A stretch of DNA of 7,337 nt. Origin: an uncultured Veillonella sp. (GTDB lineage Bacteria > Bacillota > Negativicutes > Veillonellales > Veillonellaceae). Numbering within the stretch: position 1 is the first letter of the stretch; each line of letters starts with the position of its first letter. Positions 1-5,567 of this stretch are shown piece after piece. Both the position numbers and the translations under genes were made by a program. The stretch lies in NCBI GenBank assembly GCA_915066865.1, contig CAJZEE010000092.1:1-7337 (forward strand). The letters are read 5' to 3'. The notes beneath the pieces are model-generated. The model saw only the letters and a list, made by a program, of their open reading frames with translations, was not told the origin of the DNA and did not search any database.

Positions 1-30
1 CTGGAGTTGAGACGTGTGCTCTTCCGATCT
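1..30 (+). other. Illumina adapter contamination (left end)
   Basis: The first 30 bases match the 3' part of the standard Illumina TruSeq read-2 adapter, ending in the diagnostic GCTCTTCCGATCT, with one mismatch at base 9 (G where the adapter has C). The genomic insert starts at base 31. An apparent GTG start at base 14 lies inside the adapter and is an artefact. Confidence 0.97.
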
Positions 31-265
31 ACCATCTATGGGGCTTGCGCCTTTAGTAGTAAATGAGATCTTTGAAACAATTAAAGAAATTAGTGCCGAT
101 GGAACAACAGTTCTTTTAGTAGAACAAAATGTACGTCAAGCATTAAAGATTGCTGATTATGCGTATGTTTTGGAGACTGGTAAAATGGTATTATCTGGAT
201 CTGCTGATGAAGTTCGCCATAATCCTCGTGTTATGGAAGCTTATTTAGGCGGTCGTGTTGAATAA
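31..265 (+). CDS. livF: Branched-chain amino acid ABC transporter ATP-binding protein LivF, C-terminal part (5' truncated)
   Basis: This is the last 77 codons of an ABC ATPase that energises high-affinity leucine/isoleucine/valine uptake on the cytoplasmic face of the inner membrane, working with LivG, LivH, LivM and a binding protein. The visible part starts just inside Walker B: base 31 is probably the third base of the catalytic Glu codon, followed by P-S-M-G-L-A-P, which is typical of the LivF D-loop region. Next comes the switch region TTVLLVEQN, where LivF proteins carry Gln in place of the usual H-loop His. The ending ADYAYVLETGKMVLSG...AYLGG is also LivF-like. The N-terminal two thirds, including Walker A and the signature motif, lie off the contig. 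The stop is TAA at 263-265, followed closely by a terminator, so this is probably the last gene of its own operon and unrelated to the polysaccharide genes downstream. Confidence 0.9.
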
Positions 266-284
266 GTAATTATATAAAGCGATC

Positions 285-358
285 ATTAGTGTCAAAAACT
301 TTGAATAAGGTGTATATACTAGATTTCTAGTATATACACCTTATTTTTTATCACTAAT
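285..358. repeat. Extended imperfect inverted repeat enclosing the terminator
   Basis: Beyond the 19-bp stem, ATTAGTG (285-291) pairs with CACTAAT (352-358), and an A5 run (294-298) pairs with the T tract (345-349). About 6 unpaired bases (299-303 region) remain on the left arm. The whole 74-bp segment is therefore one long imperfect hairpin. A-tract/T-tract pairing around a terminator is common, so this may be just an extended terminator. Confidence 0.6.
304..349 (+). terminator. Intrinsic terminator after livF
   Basis: A perfect 19-bp stem (304-322 pairing with 327-345) with a 4-base ATTT loop runs into a T tract (344-349). It lies 38 bases after the livF stop and separates livF from the polysaccharide operon. 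A shorter outer inverted repeat surrounds it. Confidence 0.92.
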
Positions 359-360
359 TC

Positions 361-370
361 TGATATAAAT
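361..370 (+). promoter_or_regulatory. Possible extended -10 promoter element (upstream)
   Basis: TGATATAAAT contains a TG dinucleotide one base before TATAAA (364-369), the extended -10 arrangement. No good -35 hexamer is seen 16-18 bases upstream, where the terminator T tract lies. It could start a long leader transcript for the operon, but such matches are easy to find in AT-rich DNA. Confidence 0.25.
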
Positions 371-584
371 AGGAGCACTATGTGAGCTGATAATGAAGTG
401 AGTTTATAAAATTTTTATTATTTTTGAGAAAATCAATAATAAATCTAGTGAATTAGGAATGAAAAAAGCAAATAATCATTAATGAACATATATTGAAAAT
501 ACTGTATTTTTAAGGAATCGTTGTTGAAGATTTTATGAAGTTCACCTGGAGGATACTAGATTTGTAGAAGTATATTTAAAAAAA

Positions 585-593
585 TGATAAAAT
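585..593 (+). promoter_or_regulatory. Possible extended -10 promoter for the polysaccharide operon
   Basis: TG-A-TAAAAT gives an extended -10 (hexamer 588-593, 5 of 6 to TATAAT). The -35 region is weak: TAGAAG at 565-570 is at the right 17-bp spacing but matches TTGACA at only 3 positions. Transcription would start near base 600, leaving about a 75-base leader before the first gene. Confidence 0.4.
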
Positions 594-663
594 AGCATGA
601 CTGATTTTTTAGATATAAGATACATCAATAATTAAGTGATGAATTAAATAAGTTGAATAAAAA

Positions 664-668
664 AGAGG
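664..668 (+). promoter_or_regulatory. Ribosome binding site deciding the ATG start at 674
   Basis: AGAGG lies 5 bases before ATG at 674. The frame is open upstream to a TTG at 653, but that start would place the ribosome binding site inside the gene and add seven residues ahead of a normal signal peptide. ATG 674 is preferred. Confidence 0.85.
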
Positions 669-673
669 TAAGT

Positions 674-1417
674 ATGAAGAAGAAACAGTATATGATGATG
701 GCTACATTCTTATGTACTACAACAATGGCTATGGCTGCACCAGTTAATATAAATACTAATCAGCCTTATAATGCTAAGAATGTACAAATGGAAGGCCATG
801 CACCATTGGAAACTAGCGCATCTGTAATTAGCTCTGATAAAGAATATCGTCTGCGTCAAGGCGATGAACTGAATATTCAAGTGGTTCAGCAGGCAGAGCT
901 TGGTACGCGTAATGGTAATGACATTGTGTATACCGTCAGACCAGATGGATATGTATCGTTTCCTATGGTTGGTGCTGTAAAAGCAGATGGCTTAACTGTA
1001 GATGAATTTACAGCTGAATTACAGCAAGGTTTGTCTCGTTATATCATTAATCCTGATATCACAGTAAATGTATCGAAATTGGGCGGTGTTCGAGTATATG
1101 TATTTGGTGAAATTAACAAGCCTGGCGCCTATACGTTGACTAAATCTAGTACAGTTATTGATGCGATTGGGGCTGCAGGTAGTTTTAACTGGGATACAGC
1201 AAAGAAGAAAATTTACTTGATTCATCAAGATAATCCAGAGAAACCGATTCCTATCAATTTGAATCGTATTTTACAAACAGGAGATATGTCTGAAAACTAC
1301 ATCATGCGTGAAGGTGATATTCTTTACTTAACTAAGAATAGTCGTATCAACTTTGCTCGTGATATTGCTCCAATCTTAACAGGGGCTTATATGGTATCAC
1401 GAATAGGTAAGGATTAA
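674..1417 (+). CDS. Polysaccharide export protein, Wza/SLBB family (periplasm/outer membrane)
   Basis: This 247-residue protein is predicted to form or contribute to the outer-membrane channel through which capsule or exopolysaccharide leaves the cell, docking on the co-polymerase encoded two genes downstream. It begins with a signal peptide: basic residues 2-4, a hydrophobic stretch, and a likely cleavage site A-M-A|A-P after residue 21. Residues 58-135 fit the polysaccharide export (PES) domain, with YRLRQGDELNI (58-68) and RPDGYVSFPMVG (89-100). Residues 138-182 fit one SLBB domain, with VFGEINKPGAYTL. A short C-terminal segment (225-245) could be the counterpart of Wza's membrane helix. 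It is shorter than E. coli Wza (379 residues) and has only one clear SLBB repeat. The only early Cys (residue 14) is not in a lipobox, so it is probably not a lipoprotein. It is the first gene of the operon, 37 bases ahead of the dehydratase. Confidence 0.9.
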   Translation: MKKKQYMMMATFLCTTTMAMAAPVNINTNQPYNAKNVQMEGHAPLETSASVISSDKEYRLRQGDELNIQVVQQAELGTRNGNDIVYTVRPDGYVSFPMVGAVKADGLTVDEFTAELQQGLSRYIINPDITVNVSKLGGVRVYVFGEINKPGAYTLTKSSTVIDAIGAAGSFNWDTAKKKIYLIHQDNPEKPIPINLNRILQTGDMSENYIMREGDILYLTKNSRINFARDIAPILTGAYMVSRIGKD

Positions 1418-1440
1418 AGATAAGGCGATATCTATCATAT

Positions 1441-1456
1441 AAGGGGGCGTTTTTTT
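1441..1456 (+). promoter_or_regulatory. Strong ribosome binding site and T7 tract before a TTG start
   Basis: AAGGGGG (1441-1447) sits 7 bases before the TTG start at 1455. The spacer contains most of a run of seven T (1450-1456), whose last two T are the first two bases of the start codon. The next Met codon in frame is 41 codons later, beyond the first membrane segment, so TTG is needed. Confidence 0.8.
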
Positions 1457-3281
1457 GCGTTCATATTTATTACCATCCATATTGTTTATTACCGATATTG
1501 TGACGATTGTAATCGTTGCTTTTATCAGTCTTTTTATTCGATTTGATGGACACATAGAACCTCAATATATTAATCAAATGGTAAATGCACTTCCGTTATT
1601 ACTTATTTCGTATATGTTGATGTTCTTGATAATGCATTTATATACACGTATTTGGCGCTATGCAGGGATGCGAGAGGTATTAGCAGTATTTGTAGCGACT
1701 ACAATTGGTACGGCTTTATTCTATTCCTCTATGTTTGTATTTGGTAAGTCATTACCACGTTCCATCTATTTTATTACATGGTTCCTTACTACAGGTGCTG
1801 TTGGTATGGGACGTATGTTGCTTCATTATGTGGCACTTCACTATAGCAGTGGGGATGATGGTGAAAGTGGCCAAGTGAATACATTGATCATAGGCGCCGG
1901 TGATGCAGGTGCAACTATAGCTCGTGAAATTGAACGATATCATAAGCGTTCTCGTCGAGTGATTGGTTATGTTGATGATGACATGTTTAAACATAATCGT
2001 CTTATGAATGGTTTTAGAATTCTCGGTAATCGTGAAGATATTCCAGCATTAGTTGCTAAATATAAGGTAGAAGAAATTATTATTGCCATGCCTTCCGTGA
2101 AGCGAGATATTATTCAAGAAATCATGGAAATCTGTTCTCCCTTAAAATGTAAAATCAATATTTTACCGGGGATGTATCAATTACTTGATGATGAAGTTCT
2201 TGTATCTCATTTACATCCTGTTTCAATCGAGGACTTGTTGGAGCGTGATGAGATTCAGCTCGACACGTCCAAGGTTGAAACATATCTTAAGGATAAAGTG
2301 GTTTTAGTTACTGGTGCAGGGGGCTCTATTGGTTCTGAAATTTGTCGTCAAGTTTTACGTGTAAAGCCTAAAAAGCTATTGCTTCTAGGTCATGGTGAAA
2401 ATAGTATTTATCTTATTCATCAAGAATTGCGCAATATTGCGCCCCAAGATACCTTGGTTCCAATCATTGCAGATATTCGCGATAAGAATCAATTAGAACA
2501 AATTTTCAAAAACTATAATCCTGATGTAGTATTTCATGCGGCAGCTCACAAACATGTGCCTCTTATGGAAATCCAGCCAATTGCTGCGGTATTAAATAAT
2601 ATTTATGGTACTCGTAATGTTGCGGATGTAGCCGGAGCTCATGGGGTAGATCGATTTGTTATGATTTCCACGGATAAAGCGGTGAATCCAACTAGCGTTA
2701 TGGGCGCTACAAAACGGGTTGCTGAAAAAGTTGTACTTGGTATGAATCACACATATGATACTAAGTTTATAACAGTTCGTTTTGGTAATGTACTTGGTAG
2801 CCGTGGTTCGGTTATTCCTTTATTCCGTAAACAAATTGAAGCAGGTGGTCCTGTAACCGTTACAGATCCAGAAATGACACGTTATTTCATGACTATTCCT
2901 GAAGCCAGTCAATTAGTACTTCAAGCTGGTGCCATGGGGAATGGAGGAGAAGTGTTCCTTTTGGATATGGGTGAACCGGTTAAAATTGTCGATTTGGCTA
3001 AGAATATGATTCGCCTTTCTGGCTTTGAGCCTAATAAGGATATTCGTATTGAATTTACTGGCTTACGTCCAGGTGAAAAGTTATATGAAGAACTATTAAC
3101 TGCCGGAGAAGGTACGAATACTACTACGCATAAGAAAATTTTTGAAGCAGCTCTAGAAGATGTTGATCAAGAATGGCTGAGTCGTGAAATAGAGCGCTTT
3201 GATACATGTAAAACCGATATAGATGTGATTAATGTATTGCAGGATATCATTCCTACATACGATCCAAATCATAATGTATAG
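1455..3281 (+). CDS. Membrane-bound nucleoside-diphosphate-sugar 4,6-dehydratase (PglF/WbpM/CapD type)
   Basis: This 608-residue inner-membrane enzyme is predicted to convert UDP-GlcNAc to the UDP-2-acetamido-2,6-dideoxy-4-hexulose using bound NAD. The N-terminus has about four membrane segments (roughly 5-29, 44-63, 73-97, 103-127). A first Rossmann-like domain follows, with IIGAGDAGATIA (145-156). The catalytic short-chain dehydrogenase domain starts at about 280, with TGAGGSIGSE (286-295), HAAAHKHVPLME (361-372), STDK (405-408), RFGNVLGSRGSV (442-453) and LRPGEKLYEEL (537-547). The usual catalytic Tyr is replaced by Met416, with Lys420 four residues on and Asp407/Lys408 upstream. This arrangement is known in the large WbpM/PglF-type enzymes and so indicates an active member rather than a defect. 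Length matches the family. The aminotransferase downstream is a natural next step. Exact stereochemistry and product cannot be read from sequence. Confidence 0.93.
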   Translation: MRSYLLPSILFITDIVTIVIVAFISLFIRFDGHIEPQYINQMVNALPLLLISYMLMFLIMHLYTRIWRYAGMREVLAVFVATTIGTALFYSSMFVFGKSLPRSIYFITWFLTTGAVGMGRMLLHYVALHYSSGDDGESGQVNTLIIGAGDAGATIAREIERYHKRSRRVIGYVDDDMFKHNRLMNGFRILGNREDIPALVAKYKVEEIIIAMPSVKRDIIQEIMEICSPLKCKINILPGMYQLLDDEVLVSHLHPVSIEDLLERDEIQLDTSKVETYLKDKVVLVTGAGGSIGSEICRQVLRVKPKKLLLLGHGENSIYLIHQELRNIAPQDTLVPIIADIRDKNQLEQIFKNYNPDVVFHAAAHKHVPLMEIQPIAAVLNNIYGTRNVADVAGAHGVDRFVMISTDKAVNPTSVMGATKRVAEKVVLGMNHTYDTKFITVRFGNVLGSRGSVIPLFRKQIEAGGPVTVTDPEMTRYFMTIPEASQLVLQAGAMGNGGEVFLLDMGEPVKIVDLAKNMIRLSGFEPNKDIRIEFTGLRPGEKLYEELLTAGEGTNTTTHKKIFEAALEDVDQEWLSREIERFDTCKTDIDVINVLQDIIPTYDPNHNV

Positions 3282-3351
3282 GTCGTGGATGATACATTTA
3301 TTACCCGATATATGTATAAGACTATTTTAATTTTGATACATTGTGCCTTTA

Positions 3352-3380
3352 TTGAGAGGGTTAGGTACAGTTAATATTCT
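3352..3380 (+). promoter_or_regulatory. Possible internal promoter before the co-polymerase gene
   Basis: TTGAGA (3352-3357, 5 of 6 to TTGACA) is separated by exactly 17 bases from TATTCT (3375-3380, 4 of 6 to TATAAT). Transcription would begin near 3387, about 45 bases before the GTG start. It is a better two-hexamer match than anything upstream of the first operon gene, but remains a visual match only. Confidence 0.4.
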
Positions 3381-3415
3381 AAGTGGGAGAGACCCTGTTG
3401 TTTGTATACTTTTAC

Positions 3416-3424
3416 AGAAAGGGG
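3416..3424 (+). promoter_or_regulatory. Ribosome binding site deciding the GTG start at 3432
   Basis: AGAAAGGGG ends 7 bases before GTG at 3432. The frame is open back to a TTG at 3402, but that start has no ribosome binding site. An ATG at 3428 is in another frame and hits a stop after six codons (3446-3448). Confidence 0.8.
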
Positions 3425-3431
3425 TATATGG

Positions 3432-4877
3432 GTGGAACAAATTATTGATTTAAAAGAGGTAGGCAGAGTCCTCATTAAAAAGCGCAGTAAAATTATTAAT
3501 ATTACGGTAGCATGTATGGTTTTAGGTGGTGCGTATGCCTTTCTTGCACCATCTACATATCAATCTACATCGATGTTGCGCATTAAACAAGCTCAAGGTT
3601 TGAGCAATTCTGTATTATCTAGTGCTAATGCCTATTCTGATTCTATGTCTCGTCAATTGATGAACACAGATGCAGAAATTTTAAAAAGTCGTAATGTAGT
3701 AGAGCCAGTAATTACTGCTATAGAAGATCCTGAAGGTACCGGTAATGCGCCAACATATGAAGATTTTGTTAAAACTCGCATTGAAACTAAACCGTATAAA
3801 GAAACCGAGTTATTACAAGTAAGCGTAACTGGTAAGAGCCCTGAGCAAGCACAAGAAGCTAATCAATTACTTATTGATACCTTCTTGAAACGTCTTGCCG
3901 AAATTTCTCATGTTGAACAACGAACTACTCGTGAATTCTTACAAAAACGCGTTGTTACTGCAAAATTTGAATTAGAGCAAGCAGAAAATAAATTGCAACA
4001 ATTCCAAGTAGATAATAAGGTGTACTCTACAGCTGATCAGATGAAAGGCTTAACTGATAAGATTACTCTAATTGATCGTGAGAAGGCTCAAAATCAACTC
4101 GATTTAGAAACGGCACAAGCTGCACTTGGTAGTATCAATGAGCAATTAGGTTCTGCAGGTAAAAGCATCGCTGATAGTGCTACGGTTCAAGCCTACAAGG
4201 GTCAGTTAGCAGATTTAGAATCTCGTAAAGCTTCTTATATTGGTAAATATACTGATGAACATCCTGCGATGAAAGAAATTAATCAACAAATTGAAGAAGC
4301 TAAAAGTGGTCTAAATGCTGAAATCAACGCCATTGCATCTCAACAAGCACCTTCAAGCAACTCTGCACAACAAGGCTTGCTAGCGGATAAGTTTAAAAAT
4401 GAAGCCGCTTTAGCTGTAGCTCAAGGTAAACAATCTACATTAGCTGAGCTAGATAAAGCAAACGAAGAAGCTATAAAGGGATTACCTGAAAAAGAACGCG
4501 GTTATATCCAAGCAAAACGTGATGTAGATGTGGCACAAGATATCTATCAAATGTTATCTACTCGCTTAGAAGAAGCGAAGGTAGCAGAGGTTATGGTACC
4601 GAATGAAGTTCAAATCGTAGATGCTCCAACATTGCCAGAAAAGGCGATTGCACCACGTAAGATTCTTATTTTATTAGGCTCTGCCATTTTAGGCCTCATC
4701 TTTGGTTGCCTCTATATATTGGGCCAATTCTTTGGTAATCGCAAAGTCCAATCTGTACAAGAGATTAATGACATCCTTGGCATTCAAAACTTGGGCGTGA
4801 TTCCAAATCATAAAGAAGTAGAATACGAAGAGCCTAGTAATCGTTTCGTAGCATTGTTGCGCAAAGTGAGAGGTTAA
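3432..4877 (+). CDS. Polysaccharide co-polymerase / chain-length determinant (Wzz-GNVR type, Wzc-like periplasmic domain)
   Basis: This is an inner-membrane protein of 481 residues predicted to set polymer length and link the cytoplasmic kinase-like partner to the outer-membrane export protein. The Wzz-type N-terminus (IDLKEVGRVLIKKR, from residue 5) leads into a first membrane helix (about 21-40). Next comes a long periplasmic region of about 365 residues, rich in Gln, Ala and Glu with heptad-like helices. A GNVR-type segment (about 350-390, containing LPEKERGYIQAKRDV) and a proline-containing stretch (399-408) precede the second membrane helix (410-434). The cytoplasmic tail (435-481) has the usual VQEINDILGIQNLGVIP pattern. 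This is much larger than the roughly 230-residue CapA/CpsC partners of Gram-positive kinases and matches the membrane half of Wzc, with the kinase encoded separately. The kinase-like gene starts one base after the stop. Confidence 0.9.
   Translation: MEQIIDLKEVGRVLIKKRSKIINITVACMVLGGAYAFLAPSTYQSTSMLRIKQAQGLSNSVLSSANAYSDSMSRQLMNTDAEILKSRNVVEPVITAIEDPEGTGNAPTYEDFVKTRIETKPYKETELLQVSVTGKSPEQAQEANQLLIDTFLKRLAEISHVEQRTTREFLQKRVVTAKFELEQAENKLQQFQVDNKVYSTADQMKGLTDKITLIDREKAQNQLDLETAQAALGSINEQLGSAGKSIADSATVQAYKGQLADLESRKASYIGKYTDEHPAMKEINQQIEEAKSGLNAEINAIASQQAPSSNSAQQGLLADKFKNEAALAVAQGKQSTLAELDKANEEAIKGLPEKERGYIQAKRDVDVAQDIYQMLSTRLEEAKVAEVMVPNEVQIVDAPTLPEKAIAPRKILILLGSAILGLIFGCLYILGQFFGNRKVQSVQEINDILGIQNLGVIPNHKEVEYEEPSNRFVALLRKVRG
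4868..4873 (+). promoter_or_regulatory. Ribosome binding site inside the end of the co-polymerase gene
   Basis: GAGAGG lies in the last codons of the co-polymerase gene, 5 bases before ATG 4879. Stop (4875-4877) and start are separated by a single base, so the two genes are likely translationally coupled and made in matched amounts. Confidence 0.8.
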
Positions 4878-4878
4878 T

Positions 4879-5490
4879 ATGATTAGACTAATTTCTAATG
4901 AACGTGGTGATACACCACTTGTGGAAGCATACCGTACATTGCGTAGCAATCTTCAATATGTATGTAACCAACATAAGTGTAAGCTTATTTGCATTACTGC
5001 AGCCACTAGTGGTGAAGGCACTTCTGAGGTGGCTGCTAATACTGCATTAGCCTTATCTAAAAATAATAATAAAGTTCTTCTAGTAGATGGTAATCTACGT
5101 AATCCAACACAACATATAGCCTTTAATGTACAAAATAAGGGCCTTACAAATGCGGTGATGATGGATGAAGATTTGACGATTCATCGTAATGTAGTGCCTC
5201 ATTTGGATGTTCTTACGGCGGGTGAAGTTGTTGAATATCCATCTGATATTGTAGATTCTAGCAAATTACCTGCGATTTTTGAGTATGTACGTGATGAATA
5301 TGATGTGGTTATCATCGATACACCACCCGTATTGTCTGTTACAGATGCAGTTGTATTGGCAGAGAAATCAGATGGTGTTGTGTTAGTTGTTAAAAATGAA
5401 GTAGCTAGTCCAAAAGATTTGATTGAAGCTAAGAAACGGCTTTCACAAGTAGGTATTTCTCTTTTAGGATCTATGGTAATTGACGCTTAA
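4879..5490 (+). CDS. CpsD/CapB/Wzc-like BY-kinase homologue with degenerate active site (probable pseudokinase)
   Basis: This 203-residue cytoplasmic protein has the fold of bacterial tyrosine autokinases that phosphorylate themselves and cycle capsule assembly. The N-terminal oligomerisation motif is intact (EAYRTLRSNL, 16-25). Walker B is intact (VVIIDTPP, 143-150), as is the family segment LDVLTAGE...YPSDIVDS (109-127). The nucleotide site is not: Walker A reads GEGTSE (45-50) where GEGKST is expected, so the catalytic Lys is Thr48. Walker A' reads VDGNLR (69-74) where D-x-D is expected, so the second Asp is Asn72. There is no C-terminal tyrosine cluster. The last Tyr is residue 141, and the protein ends VIDA, roughly 25 residues shorter than typical CpsD/CapB. 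Codon 48 is ACT, so at least two base changes separate it from a Lys codon and a single sequencing error is not the explanation. No cognate phosphatase gene is in the window. I infer a scaffold role, possibly assisting the co-polymerase. Family assignment is sure; loss of activity is probable. Confidence 0.9.
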   Translation: MIRLISNERGDTPLVEAYRTLRSNLQYVCNQHKCKLICITAATSGEGTSEVAANTALALSKNNNKVLLVDGNLRNPTQHIAFNVQNKGLTNAVMMDEDLTIHRNVVPHLDVLTAGEVVEYPSDIVDSSKLPAIFEYVRDEYDVVIIDTPPVLSVTDAVVLAEKSDGVVLVVKNEVASPKDLIEAKKRLSQVGISLLGSMVIDA

Positions 5491-5555
5491 TATAACTGCT
5501 TTAATCAATATTCTATGTGATAAATCAAGTGTATCAATATGGTACAGAAAGTATT

Positions 5556-5562
5556 GAGGTGA
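5556..5562 (+). promoter_or_regulatory. Ribosome binding site deciding the ATG start at 5568
   Basis: GAGGTGA lies 5 bases before ATG 5568. The frame is open back to ATG 5517 only by way of a GTG (5517 reads GTG), which has no ribosome binding site and would add 17 residues unlike the family. Start 5568 gives the expected N-terminus MRINFSPPDI. Confidence 0.85.
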
Positions 5563-5567
5563 TTTAT

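Larger units (their letters stand above)
350..673 (+). other. AT-rich intergenic leader upstream of the polysaccharide operon
   Basis: About 320 bases without a credible gene, visibly richer in A+T than the flanking genes, with stops in all forward frames. It holds two extended -10-like elements (361-370 and 585-593). It also holds an SD-like AGGAG (371-375) placed before an ATG that is immediately followed by TGA (380-385), and a few tiny frames such as 597-635 (12 codons, no ribosome binding site). No riboswitch, JUMPstart/ops element or RNA gene was recognised. Its likely role is promoter plus 5' leader of the operon. Confidence 0.6.
3282..3431 (+). other. Intergenic spacer with possible internal promoter and repeated hexamers
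   Basis: This 150-base gap is the longest one inside the gene cluster. It contains alternating ATGTAT/ATACAT hexamers starting just inside the preceding gene (3274-3341), a promoter-like pair (3352-3380), and the ribosome binding site of the next gene. No terminator hairpin with a T tract was seen, so readthrough from the dehydratase is likely. Confidence 0.6.

Noticed and set aside
14..31. GTG start giving an apparently complete 83-residue protein
   Set aside because: The start and first codons lie in Illumina adapter sequence; LivF is truncated here, not short.
597..635. Twelve-codon frame as a leader peptide
   Set aside because: No ribosome binding site, no run of regulatory codons and no following attenuator hairpin.
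653..673. Upstream TTG start for the export protein
   Set aside because: The AGAGG ribosome binding site lies inside this extension, and ATG 674 begins a normal signal peptide.
350..673. Riboswitch, JUMPstart/ops element or small RNA in the leader
   Set aside because: No recognisable conserved core, GC-rich helices or GGCGGTAG-type element was found; the sequence is simply AT-rich.
714..716. Possible lipoprotein Cys (residue 14) in the export protein
   Set aside because: It sits in T-F-L-C in mid hydrophobic core, which does not fit a lipobox, and a normal AxA cleavage site follows.
1418..1457. Terminator after the export protein gene (T7 tract after GC-rich bases)
   Set aside because: No complementary arm for GGGGGCG is present upstream; the run is the ribosome binding site and start region of the next gene.
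1752..1994. Minus-strand open frame of 80 codons (and others at 1019-1228, 4689-4949, 6627-6851)
   Set aside because: All lie within well-supported + strand genes, have no recognisable motifs and read as shadow frames.
4879..5490. Kinase-like gene as a frameshifted or sequencing-damaged BY-kinase
   Set aside because: Both sides of Walker A are in the correct frame with family motifs, and the Lys-to-Thr change needs two or more substitutions, so a single indel or base error cannot explain it.
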